Assembly (NCBI GenBank): GCA_029260825.1
Contig: JAJDCM010000319.1
Span: 1 to 49,195, forward strand
Direction of reading: 5' to 3'
Source of the DNA: Planctomycetota bacterium
GTDB lineage: Bacteria; Planctomycetota; JACOTG01; JAJDCM01
DNA length: 49,195 bases
Position numbers and translations under genes: made by a program. Below the pieces are notes generated by a model, which was not told the DNA's origin, ran no database searches, and was given only the letters and a program-made list of their open reading frames with translations. Position 1 is the first letter of the stretch. Every line of letters begins with the position of its first letter. Below, piece by piece: positions 18,494-26,826 of this stretch.

Positions 18494-19245
18494 AGAAAGA
18501 GGCAGCCAAGCCGCTTCAACACGTTGCCATCATCATGGATGGAAATGGCCGCTGGGCTCGAGGCCAGGGCCTTGCTCGGATTCGTGGCCATGAGGCCGGT
18601 GTGGAGTCGGTCCGATCCTGTGTCCGAACCTGCACTCGTCGAGGACTTGAGCAGCTAACCCTCTATGCTTTTTCAGCTGAAAACTGGAAGCGACCCCAGC
18701 GGGAGGTCCGTTTTCTGATGAACTTGCTCGAGAAGTTCCTGGTCAACGAGCGGGGTGAGATCGAGGAAAATAACGTTCGTCTCACCAGCATCGGGCGGAC
18801 GGAAGAGCTGCCCGATTCGGTTCAAAACGAACTGGCGATCACCAAGCGACTGAGCCAGGACAATACGGGAATGAACCTGTGTCTCGCCCTCAACTACGGT
18901 GGGCGGTCCGAGATTGCGGACGCCTGCCGCCGGATTGCCACGGAGGTGAAAGACGGCCGGGTTCAGGTCGAGGAAATCGATGAAACAATGATTCATCGGT
19001 TTCTCTATCAACCCAACATGCCAGAGCCTGATCTACTGATCCGCACAGCGGGGGAGATGAGGCTCTCCAATTTTCTTTTGTGGGAATGCTCGTACACCGA
19101 AATCTACGTCACTCCGGTTTGCTGGCCCGAATTTCGGGAGGGAGACCTGATCAAGGCTCTCGACGGCTATGCGGATCGAACGAGGACATTTGGCGGGCTC
19201 CGGGAGATCGGGGAGCTCAAACCAAAGGTCATGGACCGGGCCTGA
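18490..19245 (+). CDS. uppS: Isoprenyl (undecaprenyl) diphosphate synthase, cis-type
   Basis: Builds the long cis-prenyl carrier used for peptidoglycan and O-antigen assembly. The 251-residue product has HVAIIMDGNGRWA (11-23, catalytic Asp17), AFSAENWKRP, and the C-terminal RTAGEMRLSNFLLWE block that binds the pyrophosphate of isopentenyl diphosphate. The usual Gln after Glu in that block is Met here, a mild change. The ATG overlaps the purA stop. A perfect hairpin begins at its own stop codon. Chain length cannot be told from sequence. Confidence 0.95.
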   Translation: MKKEAAKPLQHVAIIMDGNGRWARGQGLARIRGHEAGVESVRSCVRTCTRRGLEQLTLYAFSAENWKRPQREVRFLMNLLEKFLVNERGEIEENNVRLTSIGRTEELPDSVQNELAITKRLSQDNTGMNLCLALNYGGRSEIADACRRIATEVKDGRVQVEEIDETMIHRFLYQPNMPEPDLLIRTAGEMRLSNFLLWECSYTEIYVTPVCWPEFREGDLIKALDGYADRTRTFGGLREIGELKPKVMDRA

Positions 19246-19262
19246 CGGAGTCCGACTCCGTC
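19244..19262 (+). other. Perfect hairpin at the uppS stop codon
   Basis: GACGGAGT (19244-19251) and ACTCCGTC (19255-19262) pair perfectly around a three-base loop, starting inside the TGA stop of uppS. No T-tract follows, so it is not a classic intrinsic terminator; it could protect the 3' end of the purA-uppS mRNA. Confidence 0.5.
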
Positions 19263-19399
19263 CAGCCTGTTTGGCGGCTTTCGGGACTTTCGGGGCGGAC
19301 GTTTTCCCCTTGCCATACTATGATAGTTGGATTGAATCGCTTGCGACGTCGCGGCGGAATGACTGGCAGGGTTTTTAGGGTCAACTCGGGATCTCCTCC

Positions 19400-20359
19400 T
19401 TGGAAAAGCTGATCAAGTTCGAAAACACTGACGAGGAAAGGGCCCTCTTTGGACGGGGCGACAAGGTGGCCAAGCGGATCCGAGAGGAGTTTGGCGTCGT
19501 CATGGTGTCGCGCAACGGCCACATCAAAGTGGAAGGCACCCAGGAGCCCGTCGAGACGGCCTGCGATGTGGTCAACCAGCTTCTGCGTCACCTCAGATCC
19601 CGGGGGAGTCTTTCGGTCGATGACGCCATGCGCATCGTTGAGTCCCGGGGGGGCGCCAAAGGAGAGCGCGAGGTCAATCGCAATCTTTCCCAGCCTCTGG
19701 TGGGATCGGTCCGTCCCAAGACTTCAGGTCAGGAGGCGTACTCCCGGAGTGTGGATCAGTACGACGTTGTTTTTTGCGTCGGACCGGCGGGCTCAGGCAA
19801 GACGTACCTGGCTGTCGCCAAGGCGATCCAGCATCTGAAGAAAGGTGTGGTCAAGCGCTTGGTGCTCGTGCGGCCGGCGGTCGAGGCCGGGGAGAAGCTT
19901 GGTTTCCTTCCCGGCGACTACCGGGATAAGGTCAACCCCTATGTTCGTCCCCTGTACGATGCTCTGAACGACATGCTGGAATTCGGTCAGATTCGACGAT
20001 ACGTGGAGCGGGACATCATCGAAGTGGCGCCTCTTGCCTATATGCGGGGGCGTACCCTTGATCAGGCTTTTATCATCCTGGACGAGGCTCAAAATACGAC
20101 TCCTGCCCAGATGAAAATGTTCCTGACGAGAATGGGTTTGCACTCCAAAGTTGTGGTGACAGGAGATGTCACCCAGATGGACCTTCCGGCGAACCAGCAA
20201 TCTGGCCTGAATCATGCTCTTTCCGTCCTCAACAACGTCAAGGGGATTGGCATCGTGGAGCTTGGTCAGGCAGACATCGTCCGGCACAAGGTCGTGCAAG
20301 CCATTGTGAGTGCCTATGCGCGCGAAGAGGGCTCAACAGGAAATTCTTCTCGAGGTTGA
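19400..20359 (+). CDS. phoH: PhoH family ATPase
   Basis: Cytoplasmic nucleotide-binding protein linked to RNA metabolism. The 319-residue product has an N-terminal KH-like region (about 1-75), then the PhoH ATPase with Walker A GPAGSGKT (128-135), RPAVEAGEKLGFLPGD, and Walker B FIILDEAQN (about 225-233), ending in VTGDVTQMDLP and IGIVEL. The only start giving a full N-terminal domain is TTG 19400: an in-frame stop lies at 19376-19378 and the next ATG is at 19502. No ribosome binding site precedes it; the leader is pyrimidine-rich. It begins a conserved phoH-pgpH-ybeY group, whose products are tied to RNA and nucleotide-signal turnover. Confidence 0.94.
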   Translation: MEKLIKFENTDEERALFGRGDKVAKRIREEFGVVMVSRNGHIKVEGTQEPVETACDVVNQLLRHLRSRGSLSVDDAMRIVESRGGAKGEREVNRNLSQPLVGSVRPKTSGQEAYSRSVDQYDVVFCVGPAGSGKTYLAVAKAIQHLKKGVVKRLVLVRPAVEAGEKLGFLPGDYRDKVNPYVRPLYDALNDMLEFGQIRRYVERDIIEVAPLAYMRGRTLDQAFIILDEAQNTTPAQMKMFLTRMGLHSKVVVTGDVTQMDLPANQQSGLNHALSVLNNVKGIGIVELGQADIVRHKVVQAIVSAYAREEGSTGNSSRG

Positions 20360-20364
20360 CGTCA

Positions 20365-22041
20365 ATGGCAAGCCTCATGAGACGGATCAGTGAGCTTGCG
20401 ACCTTGCGCCGCAAGACGAAACGGATGGCTCGGGAGAAGTCTCTTCCTCCCAAGCGAGCGCCCCTTCCTCATCGCATTCCGGTCAAAAGAAGATCGGAGA
20501 AGGTCTTTCTCGGCTTCCTGTTTTCGCTGGCCTTGCTCCTTGTTGTGGCGGTCGATGGGAAGGGATTCTCATTCGGGAGCCCGGCCGAGGTCTCCTCGTT
20601 CATGGGGCTTTCCATCCTCGTTGTTCTCTTGAATATGTTGTTTGCCAAGTACATCTCCACGTTTCAACGAGAGGTTGCAGCATCTTTTGGCAAGCTTCTC
20701 CTCTTCTTCTTGCTGACGTTGGTTGTGGTCGGGTGTGCTCGTGCTTCTGTATTCAATCCGAGTTGGCCTCCCTTCCTCATTCCGATTTCGTTCCTCGCCG
20801 TGGTTCTTGCTGCCGCCGTCAACCAGCGATTTGCGTTCGAGGCGACGTGCTACGTGATGCCGTTTGTCGGCTTGATTCTTCGCCAGCGTTTCGATGGTTC
20901 CGAGCTTTTTGTCCACGTACTCGTTCCTTATCTTGGAGCGCTCACCGCTCTCCTTGCCGCCCGATCGATTCGGCGCCGTTCCACCTTGATGAGGATCGGA
21001 TTCATCACCGGGCTCACTCAGGTCGCGACTCTGGTGGCCATGGTGTGTGTGCTCCGTTTCTCGGGCGAATGGGGTGAATTAACCTACCTACTCTATGGAA
21101 TCGGTTGTGCGTTTGCCCATGGGGTTGGAATGGGAGTCGTGGTTCTGGGGACTCTTCCGGTTCTGGAATACGTGTTCTCGGTGACGACCGACATCACCTT
21201 GCTTGAGCTGTCGGATCAGTACGAACAACCGGTTCTCAAGAAGCTACTTCTGGAAGCTCCGGGGACCCATCATCACAGCATGATGGTGGCGACCCTGGCG
21301 GAGGCAGCGGCTGCACGGATCGGATGCAATGGTCTTCTTGCCCGGGTGGGGGCCCTCTATCACGACATCGGGAAGATGAATAAACCCGAGTACTTTGCGG
21401 AGAACGGGGAAGAGGTGGCGAGGGAGTTGCACGATTCTTTGACACCGGCCATGTCGACACTCGTGATCTGCGCTCACCCAAAAGACGGAATGGAGCTTGG
21501 CCGTTATTATGATCTTCCCCCGTCGGTCCTGGATTTTGTCGAGCAGCACCACGGCGACACCCTGGTTGAGTTCTTCTTCGACAAGGCCCGGCGGCTCAAG
21601 AATGTGAGTGAGCCCATGGACGAGTCGGCGTTTCGGTATCCCGGTCCCCGTCCCCAGACCAAGGAAGTTGGAATCGTGATGCTTGCGGATTGTGTCGAGG
21701 CTACATCTCGAGGTCTGAAAGACCCCAACTCCTCTCGAATCGAGACCCTGATTCATGGCCTCGTCATGAAGCGGCTACTCGATCATCAGCTGGATGACTG
21801 TGCTCTCACTCTTCGGGAGCTGGCGGCAATTGAGGATGCCTTCAATCAGGTGCTGGTCGGCGTCTTTCACAAGCGGCCGAAATATCCGGAGAATATGGGG
21901 CGCGGACGAGGTTCCTTCGAGCCTCCCCGGGTTCAGAAAGAAAAAGAAGAAGTCATACCGGCTGAGGCGCCCAAGGGACCGGTTGCATCCGGAACGAAGG
22001 GGGACGGAAGCTTCTCGAAAAAAGGAGAGCTCTTTTCGTGA
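20365..22041 (+). CDS. Membrane HD-domain protein, PgpH/YqfF-like cyclic-di-AMP phosphodiesterase family
   Basis: A 558-residue integral membrane protein. A basic cytosolic start leads into about six or seven membrane helices (about 45-285), followed by a cytosolic HD domain with HHHSMMVATLAEAAA, YHDIGKMNKPEYF (HDIG about 332-335), HPKDGMELGRYYDLP and QHHGDTLVEFFF. This HD subfamily, next to phoH and ybeY, is that of PgpH (YqfF), which hydrolyses cyclic-di-AMP. The usual large extracellular 7TMR-HDED domain ahead of the helices is missing, so it is shorter than the classic enzyme. ATG 20365 is preferred (GAGG upstream) over the TTG at 20356. Activity on cyclic-di-AMP is inferred. Confidence 0.88.
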   Translation: MASLMRRISELATLRRKTKRMAREKSLPPKRAPLPHRIPVKRRSEKVFLGFLFSLALLLVVAVDGKGFSFGSPAEVSSFMGLSILVVLLNMLFAKYISTFQREVAASFGKLLLFFLLTLVVVGCARASVFNPSWPPFLIPISFLAVVLAAAVNQRFAFEATCYVMPFVGLILRQRFDGSELFVHVLVPYLGALTALLAARSIRRRSTLMRIGFITGLTQVATLVAMVCVLRFSGEWGELTYLLYGIGCAFAHGVGMGVVVLGTLPVLEYVFSVTTDITLLELSDQYEQPVLKKLLLEAPGTHHHSMMVATLAEAAAARIGCNGLLARVGALYHDIGKMNKPEYFAENGEEVARELHDSLTPAMSTLVICAHPKDGMELGRYYDLPPSVLDFVEQHHGDTLVEFFFDKARRLKNVSEPMDESAFRYPGPRPQTKEVGIVMLADCVEATSRGLKDPNSSRIETLIHGLVMKRLLDHQLDDCALTLRELAAIEDAFNQVLVGVFHKRPKYPENMGRGRGSFEPPRVQKEKEEVIPAEAPKGPVASGTKGDGSFSKKGELFS

Positions 22042-22568
22042 TCACTTGTCGTGTCGTGCTCACGAACGAGCAGAACATTCTCGAGATCGGTGAAGACCTT
22101 TTGCATCGAGTGATGACGGCTGCATGTCGGGAGCTTGGTCAATCTCTTTCGGTGTCCGTCGCTTTGATCCTGGACGATGCCATGGCGGACCTCCATGTAC
22201 GATTCCTTTCCATCGAGGGGCCAACCGACGTCCTGACTTTTCCCTATGACAAGGAGCCTGAGCTGACGGAGCCTGGCCTGGGCGAAGGAGAAGAAGGAGT
22301 CGATGTTGCGCTCGACGGCGAGATCGTCATTTCCACGGAGACTGCCGTTCGAGAGGCCGGAAAGGTTGGCATCGATCCTGTTGTTGAAGTCTGTTTGTAT
22401 GCGGTCCATGGTGTTCTTCACTTGCTCGGCCACGATGATCACGACCCGGATGATTTCTTGGTGATGCACGCGGTGGAAACGGAAGTCCTGCGCAATGAGC
22501 TCGGAATTGATCCAAGAATTTTGAGCGAAGAGCAAGTGACTCTTGCTCGAAGGAAACGAGGAAAGTGA
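22038..22568 (+). CDS. ybeY: Endoribonuclease YbeY (rRNA maturation factor)
   Basis: Metal-dependent RNase for 16S rRNA 3'-end maturation and ribosome quality control. The 176-residue product has the zinc motif HGVLHLLGHDDHD (about 124-136) and, before it, the TDVLTFPYD segment. An acidic insert (EPGLGEGEEGVDVALDGEIVI) between the two is a little longer than usual. It starts with GTG 22038, overlapping the upstream stop (GTGA), with AGGAG about ten bases before. The stop overlaps the kinase start (TGATG). Confidence 0.95.
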   Translation: MITCRVVLTNEQNILEIGEDLLHRVMTAACRELGQSLSVSVALILDDAMADLHVRFLSIEGPTDVLTFPYDKEPELTEPGLGEGEEGVDVALDGEIVISTETAVREAGKVGIDPVVEVCLYAVHGVLHLLGHDDHDPDDFLVMHAVETEVLRNELGIDPRILSEEQVTLARRKRGK

Positions 22569-23686
22569 TGTCGGAGAAGAAGAAGGAAACCGCAGAGCAT
22601 CGAAAGTTTGGCGAGATTGCGATCGCCGAGGGCCTCGTGACCCAGGAGCAAGTTGATAACGGCCTCTCGGTTCAGGAGAAGATGAGGGAAATGGGAATCA
22701 AGCCCAAGTTGATGGGAGAGATTCTTCACGAACTTGGACACCTCAAGGCATCCGGTCGAGATCGGGTTCTGCAGATTCAAAAAAGAAAGCAGGGTCGATT
22801 CGCAATTGAAGGTTTTGAGATTCTGGAAAAGTTGGGGCAGGGAAGCGGTGGCGCGGTTTTCAAGGCAAGGCAGGAGAGCTTGGATCGAATCGTTGCATTG
22901 AAGGTGTTGACTCCGGCACTGGCTCACAATGAGGGCTATATCTCCCGGTTCATCCGTGAAGCTCAAGCGGTAGCACGACTCAATCATATCAACGTGATCT
23001 CGGCCTTCGAGGTAGGAGAGTCGAGCGGCTATCGGTATCTGGCGATGGAATATATCGACGGAGTGACCCTCGCGACGATCTTGAAGAGGGGGGGAGCGCT
23101 TGATGAGGGGCGGGTCCTGCGGATTGGCATTCAACTTTCGCGAGCCCTTGAGCATGCGCACCGAAACAACCTGATTCACCGGGACGTCAAGCCGGACAAT
23201 ATCATCATGACGGAAGATGGAGTGGCCAAGCTCTGTGACCTGGGATTGGCCAAAGATGTTCTCGCGGATCCGAAGGCCGCTCATCGACTCGCGGCGCACG
23301 GAACACCCAACTACATCTCCCCCGAACAGGCTCGCGGCGACGACGACATCGACATCCGCAGTGATATTTACTCATTAGGGGCAACTTTTTTTCACATGTT
23401 GACGGGAGAAATTCCCTTCAGTGGGGAGAGTCCCGCAGAGCTCATGGCCAAGCACGTGACGGAGCGAGTTCGGGATCCTCGAAACGTTCGTCCGCAGATT
23501 TCTGAGGGCTGTGCGCGGGTTGTTCAATTGATGATGGCGAAGAGACGAATGGAACGTCCACAGTCACCAACCGAGCTTATCGCAGTGTTTCAGTCGCTTT
23601 TGGACGATCGGGAGCCAGGCATCCTTGCCGGGAAAATCAAACCAAGTTCTCTTTCATTGAGTCGACGCATGAAGAGAAGATCGTGA
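22568..23686 (+). CDS. Soluble Ser/Thr protein kinase with N-terminal MshEN-like domain
   Basis: A 372-residue Hanks-type kinase without a membrane helix. The catalytic domain (about 81-355) has the Gly-rich loop LGQGSGGAVF, Lys112, Glu131, HRDVKPDN (204-211), DLGLAK (224-229) and GTPNYISPEQ, so it should be active. The first 70 residues (FGEIAIAEGLVTQEQVDNGL, then LMGEILHELGHL) resemble the MshEN/type II secretion ATPase N-terminal domain, which in some relatives binds cyclic-di-GMP; the ligand here is unknown. It is the last gene of the phoH-pgpH-ybeY operon, overlapping ybeY by one codon step, so it may act on RNA turnover or nucleotide signalling. Substrates are unknown. Confidence 0.88.
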   Translation: MSEKKKETAEHRKFGEIAIAEGLVTQEQVDNGLSVQEKMREMGIKPKLMGEILHELGHLKASGRDRVLQIQKRKQGRFAIEGFEILEKLGQGSGGAVFKARQESLDRIVALKVLTPALAHNEGYISRFIREAQAVARLNHINVISAFEVGESSGYRYLAMEYIDGVTLATILKRGGALDEGRVLRIGIQLSRALEHAHRNNLIHRDVKPDNIIMTEDGVAKLCDLGLAKDVLADPKAAHRLAAHGTPNYISPEQARGDDDIDIRSDIYSLGATFFHMLTGEIPFSGESPAELMAKHVTERVRDPRNVRPQISEGCARVVQLMMAKRRMERPQSPTELIAVFQSLLDDREPGILAGKIKPSSLSLSRRMKRRS

Positions 23687-23793
23687 TGAAGTTGATGCGA
23701 TCCAGTTGAGTTGGGTTTGCTATTGAGATGGGTTTTTTTCCTCGCGTCCACCACATCTAGTGGAAAAAAACTTTGAGAGGTCGCGGATTCCTG

Positions 23794-23822
23794 TTGACGA
23801 CCCTTTCCAACACTCCTATATT
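23794..23822 (+). promoter_or_regulatory. Sigma-70-type promoter ahead of the sigma factor gene
   Basis: TTGACG (23794-23799) and TATATT (23817-23822) with an ideal 17 bp spacer, both five of six matches. It lies 107 bp past the kinase stop. Predicted initiation near 23829 leaves about 390 nt before the GTG of the sigma factor gene. Confidence 0.72.
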
Positions 23823-23828
23823 TCGATT

Positions 23829-24222
23829 TGAGAACTTCAAGGCTCTCGTGGTTTTTTTGGTTGGGTGAGTAACCACTGCGGTTACCGGAATCACGAGCAT
23901 AGGGCCGAGTTGTTTCGAGCCGGTTGGGCTCGGAAAATCTCAGATATCGCCACTGGGCGGGGCGATCAGCGAGTCCCGAATTCGTTCGTGAATGTTGAGT
24001 TGGTAATGGGCATGACCGGTTCAGCACGGGGCTTGTATCTCATCATGAAGAACTCGTATCTCATGAAGAAGGGGTCCCTTCATCTCTGTCACAAAGACCC
24101 TCAGCCGGCGGCGGCGAAATGGGAGCAAACGAGGAGCTGTCAGCGTCACACCTGACGCGGCCCTCGCGACCAACTCGCGTGTTGCCTCAAGGCGAAACTT
24201 TGCGACTCTTTCAGAAGTCGTC
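23829..24222 (+). other. Long structured leader of the sigma factor gene
   Basis: This 394-base stretch has no gene that I can support. It contains two perfect small hairpins: GTAACC/GGTTAC (23869-23885) and CGAGCC/GGCTCG (23916-23932). An outer pairing CTCGTG (23845-23850) with CACGAG (23892-23897) encloses the first. Further on, GTATCTCAT occurs twice, 21 bp apart (24035 and 24056), each followed by a TGAAGAA. It matches no riboswitch class I can recall. A GTG-initiated open frame at 23865-24155 lacks a ribosome binding site and any familiar motif. Most likely it is a regulated 5' leader, but it might hold a separate small RNA. Confidence 0.45.
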
Positions 24223-24990
24223 GTGGATAAAGACGGTACGGATCGTCTTTGGGCTGACTTCAAAGATCGCGGCGACGAGACGGCTCGTAACTTCCTCATC
24301 GAGAAGTACCTCACCTCGGTCCGCTATATCGCAGAGCGCATCTTCTCCAAGCTCCCTCGTACGGTCGACTTTGACGACCTGATCAGCGCGGGCATCTTTG
24401 GCCTCATCGATGCGATCAATGGCTTTGATCGGAGTCGGGGTGTCAAATTCGAAACCTACTGCGGCGCACGCATCCGAGGCGCAATCATCGATGAGCTCCG
24501 GCATCTGGACTGGATTCCCCGGTTGATTCGTGCTCGAGCGGCCAAGATGCAGACCGCTTACGAAGTTCTGGAAGAGCGCCTGGGGCGTGAACCGACGAAC
24601 TGGGAGCTCGCTAACGAGTTGGATGTCAGCTTGGATCGGCTCTCGGATCTTCTCCGCGAGGTGAGTGCGGTGACCCTGATGCCTTTCGATCGACGGTCGG
24701 AGGACGGAGAGCTTGCGGACAACTCTCTTCAGCTCGACATCCTCGAGGACAAAAAAGGTGTCTCGCCGTCGGATCGCATCGGCCAAAAAGAGCTGGTCAA
24801 ACTCATTCATCGGAGCCTCACCGATCAGGAGCGGCTCATCGTTCTCCTCTACTACTACGATGAGTTGACCCTCAAAGAGATCGGCCAGATTCTGGAGATC
24901 TCCGAATCTCGGGTCTGCCAGATTCTCTCGAGAGTGGTGTTGCGAACAAAGAGCCGTTTCGGGCGCATTCAGAACGAGATGGCGACCTAG
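24223..24990 (+). CDS. RNA polymerase sigma factor, FliA/WhiG (sigma-28) type
   Basis: Alternative sigma factor of 255 residues. Region 2 reads LTSVRYIAERIFSKLP, DFDDLISAGIFGLIDAI and FDRSRGVKFETYCGARIRGA; region 3 follows with LDWIPRLIRARAAKMQ. Region 4 shows LTDQERLIVLLYYYDELTLK and an EIGQILEISESRVCQILSR helix-turn-helix. This pattern matches FliA/WhiG rather than the main sigma factor. No flagellar genes are in the window, so the regulon is unknown. The start GTG 24223 is the only initiation codon that keeps region 2 intact; the ribosome binding site is poor (AGAAG). The preceding leader of about 390 nt suggests post-transcriptional control. It converges with kdsA, 16 bp apart. Confidence 0.93.
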   Translation: MDKDGTDRLWADFKDRGDETARNFLIEKYLTSVRYIAERIFSKLPRTVDFDDLISAGIFGLIDAINGFDRSRGVKFETYCGARIRGAIIDELRHLDWIPRLIRARAAKMQTAYEVLEERLGREPTNWELANELDVSLDRLSDLLREVSAVTLMPFDRRSEDGELADNSLQLDILEDKKGVSPSDRIGQKELVKLIHRSLTDQERLIVLLYYYDELTLKEIGQILEISESRVCQILSRVVLRTKSRFGRIQNEMAT

Positions 24991-25006
24991 CCCGGATGGG
25001 CGGAGG

Positions 25007-25828
25007 CTACTGACAGGTCTCTTCAAACGCCTTTCGTACGGCCAGAATCTGGGTGAGGACTTTCGGGAGAGCGGAAAGTTCAACCATGTTCGGTCCGTCA
25101 CTCTTGGCGTTGTCCGGATCTTCGTGTACCTCAAGAAATAGAGCGTCGCATCCCGCCGCGACCGCCGATCGTGCTAGCAGCGGAACATACTCCCTTTGTC
25201 CTCCGGTCGCCGTACCGAGCCCTCCCGGAAGCTGGACCGAATGGGTGGCGTCGAAGATGACCGGGAACCCGAGCTTCTGCATCTCGGCGATGGCTGTCAT
25301 GTCGTTCACGAGTCGGTTGTAGCCAAAGGTCGTTCCGCGCTCGGTGAGCAAGACCGGACCCGATTTGTTCTCGGTGAGCTTGCCGGCGACGTTCTTCATG
25401 TCCCAGGGGGCGAGAAACTGACCGCGCTTCACGTTCACTGGCTTTCCCGTTGCAGCTGCGGCGACGAGCAGGTCGGTTTGCCGGCACAAGAAGGCAGGGA
25501 TTTGAAGGATGTCAAGAACCTCTCCCGCTGGTTCGCATTCTTGTGGAAGGTGCACGTCAGATAGAACCGGCACCTCCAGTTCCTGACGAATACCGGAAAG
25601 GATCTGGAGCCCGGCGGTCAAGCCGGGGCCTCGGTAGCTCGACATCGCCGTCCGGTTTGCCTTGTCATAGGACGCCTTGAAAACAAACGGGAGCGAGAAA
25701 TCGTCGGTGATCTCTTTGATTGCCTTTGCGTGTTGAAAGGCGCTCTTTTCTCCTTCAATGACGCAGGGGCCGGCGATGAGAAAAAATGGGCATCCGGGTG
25801 TCACATCGGGAACGATTCGATCAGTCAT
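25007..25828 (-). CDS. kdsA: 3-deoxy-D-manno-octulosonate 8-phosphate synthase (metal-dependent type)
   Basis: Condenses arabinose 5-phosphate with phosphoenolpyruvate to Kdo-8-phosphate for lipopolysaccharide core. The 273-residue TIM-barrel protein has LIAGPCVIE (Cys22), FKASYDKANR, DVHLPQECE, VNVKRGQFLAPWDM, DATHSVQLPG and FLEVHEDPDNAKSDGPN. Cys in the first motif, instead of the Asn of the E. coli enzyme, together with the later His, Glu and Asp, places it in the metal-dependent class known from Aquifex. Its ATG overlaps the stop of the lipid-kinase gene (ATGA), so it belongs to a three-gene minus-strand operon. Kdo synthesis implies an outer membrane. Confidence 0.97.
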   Translation of the reverse strand: MTDRIVPDVTPGCPFFLIAGPCVIEGEKSAFQHAKAIKEITDDFSLPFVFKASYDKANRTAMSSYRGPGLTAGLQILSGIRQELEVPVLSDVHLPQECEPAGEVLDILQIPAFLCRQTDLLVAAAATGKPVNVKRGQFLAPWDMKNVAGKLTENKSGPVLLTERGTTFGYNRLVNDMTAIAEMQKLGFPVIFDATHSVQLPGGLGTATGGQREYVPLLARSAVAAGCDALFLEVHEDPDNAKSDGPNMVELSALPKVLTQILAVRKAFEETCQ

Positions 25829-26826
25829 GATGAGCCTCGCTTGGGAGATGGGAGTTTGTCCGCTGTTTTCTTGGGTACGATCAGGGGGACGGATGCGGGA
25901 ATGATCTTGATCTCAACATCGGAAACCCCGGCGGCGTCTCCGTCGATCTGAAGAGGAGCCACCCCTGTTTTTGCATGAACTTTGACGTTGGTGGCCTCGC
26001 AAACGTAGGCCGGTCCAAAACGATCCAGGGCGTTGAGCATGCTTGCGCCGGCAAAGAGTAAGAGGTGAGCTTTCGTGGGCGCGCGGAATCCGGCAACCAC
26101 GAACTGACCACTCGTTACGGCCGCTCGTTTCGAGATCCGAAGAAGCCAGGCATACGTGGTTGCCTTTGCCACGAGAACCTGCGCGAACGGACCAGGAAGC
26201 GTCTTGCCATCCGCTTCTACTTCGATTTCGGGAAGGTTGTAATTCCACAGAGTCGAAGTGATGGGGCGGAAGTAGGTGAACTTGCTCATGGTGCCCTTGC
26301 GCGCTTGCGATACACGGCGGACGATCTCTCCATCGAGTCCGATGCCAACCCAGAGAACAAAAGAGCGGGAACCGTTCAGGAGCCCTCGATCAGCAGAGAT
26401 GACCGTTCCTTCATCCAGGAGACGAAGCGCCTGGTCCACCCGGTTCGGGATCTTGAGCTCCATGGCGAGGATGTTGGATGTTCCTCCGCGAAGAGGGAGA
26501 ATCAACGGAGTGTGTTGTCGTGGATGTTCGGGAGTTTGGCCGTGGACTCCGGTGACCACTTCGTTGACGGTTCCGTCTCCGCCAAGTGAAAGAATAACGT
26601 CGTGGTCGTGCGCCACCTTGTTGGCAAACTCGCGGGCATCACCGGCCGCTTTTGTCTCGCACAAAGTGAGCTTCTCAAGGTTCCTTTTCTCGAGAATATT
26701 CTTGGCGATTTCTGCGCGCTCGCGACCTTTCCCCTGGCCCGAGATGGGGTTCCATACCAGCGCTATTCTAGTGGCGTGAATCAAAAGTTCTGCACATAAG
26801 TTTAGGGCTCGACGTTCTTCTCGCAC
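25825..26826 (-). CDS. Diacylglycerol/sphingosine-kinase family lipid kinase
   Basis: A 333-residue protein of the DAGK catalytic family, which phosphorylates lipid alcohols such as diacylglycerol. The N-terminal nucleotide-binding part shows RIALVWNPISGQGKG and the signature LSLGGDGTVNEVV, then PLRGGTSNILAMEL; the C-terminal beta-domain ends with LQIDGDAAG, matching the usual DGE segment with a substitution. The start is uncertain: GTG 26826 has GGAAAG six bases upstream and overlaps the xer 3' end by 25 bp, while an internal TTG in LLIHATR would shorten it by 14 residues. The kdsA overlap suggests a role in envelope lipid metabolism, but the substrate cannot be named. Confidence 0.87.
   Translation of the reverse strand: MREERRALNLCAELLIHATRIALVWNPISGQGKGRERAEIAKNILEKRNLEKLTLCETKAAGDAREFANKVAHDHDVILSLGGDGTVNEVVTGVHGQTPEHPRQHTPLILPLRGGTSNILAMELKIPNRVDQALRLLDEGTVISADRGLLNGSRSFVLWVGIGLDGEIVRRVSQARKGTMSKFTYFRPITSTLWNYNLPEIEVEADGKTLPGPFAQVLVAKATTYAWLLRISKRAAVTSGQFVVAGFRAPTKAHLLLFAGASMLNALDRFGPAYVCEATNVKVHAKTGVAPLQIDGDAAGVSDVEIKIIPASVPLIVPKKTADKLPSPKRGSS

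Noticed and set aside
19343-19352. Palindrome GCGACGTCGC in the leader of phoH as an operator
   Set aside because: Only ten bases, single copy, and no partner regulator; not distinguishable from chance.
23865-24155. Possible small protein (96 codons, GTG start) in the sigma factor leader
   Set aside because: No ribosome binding site, no recognisable motif, and it overlaps structured RNA; kept as leader sequence.
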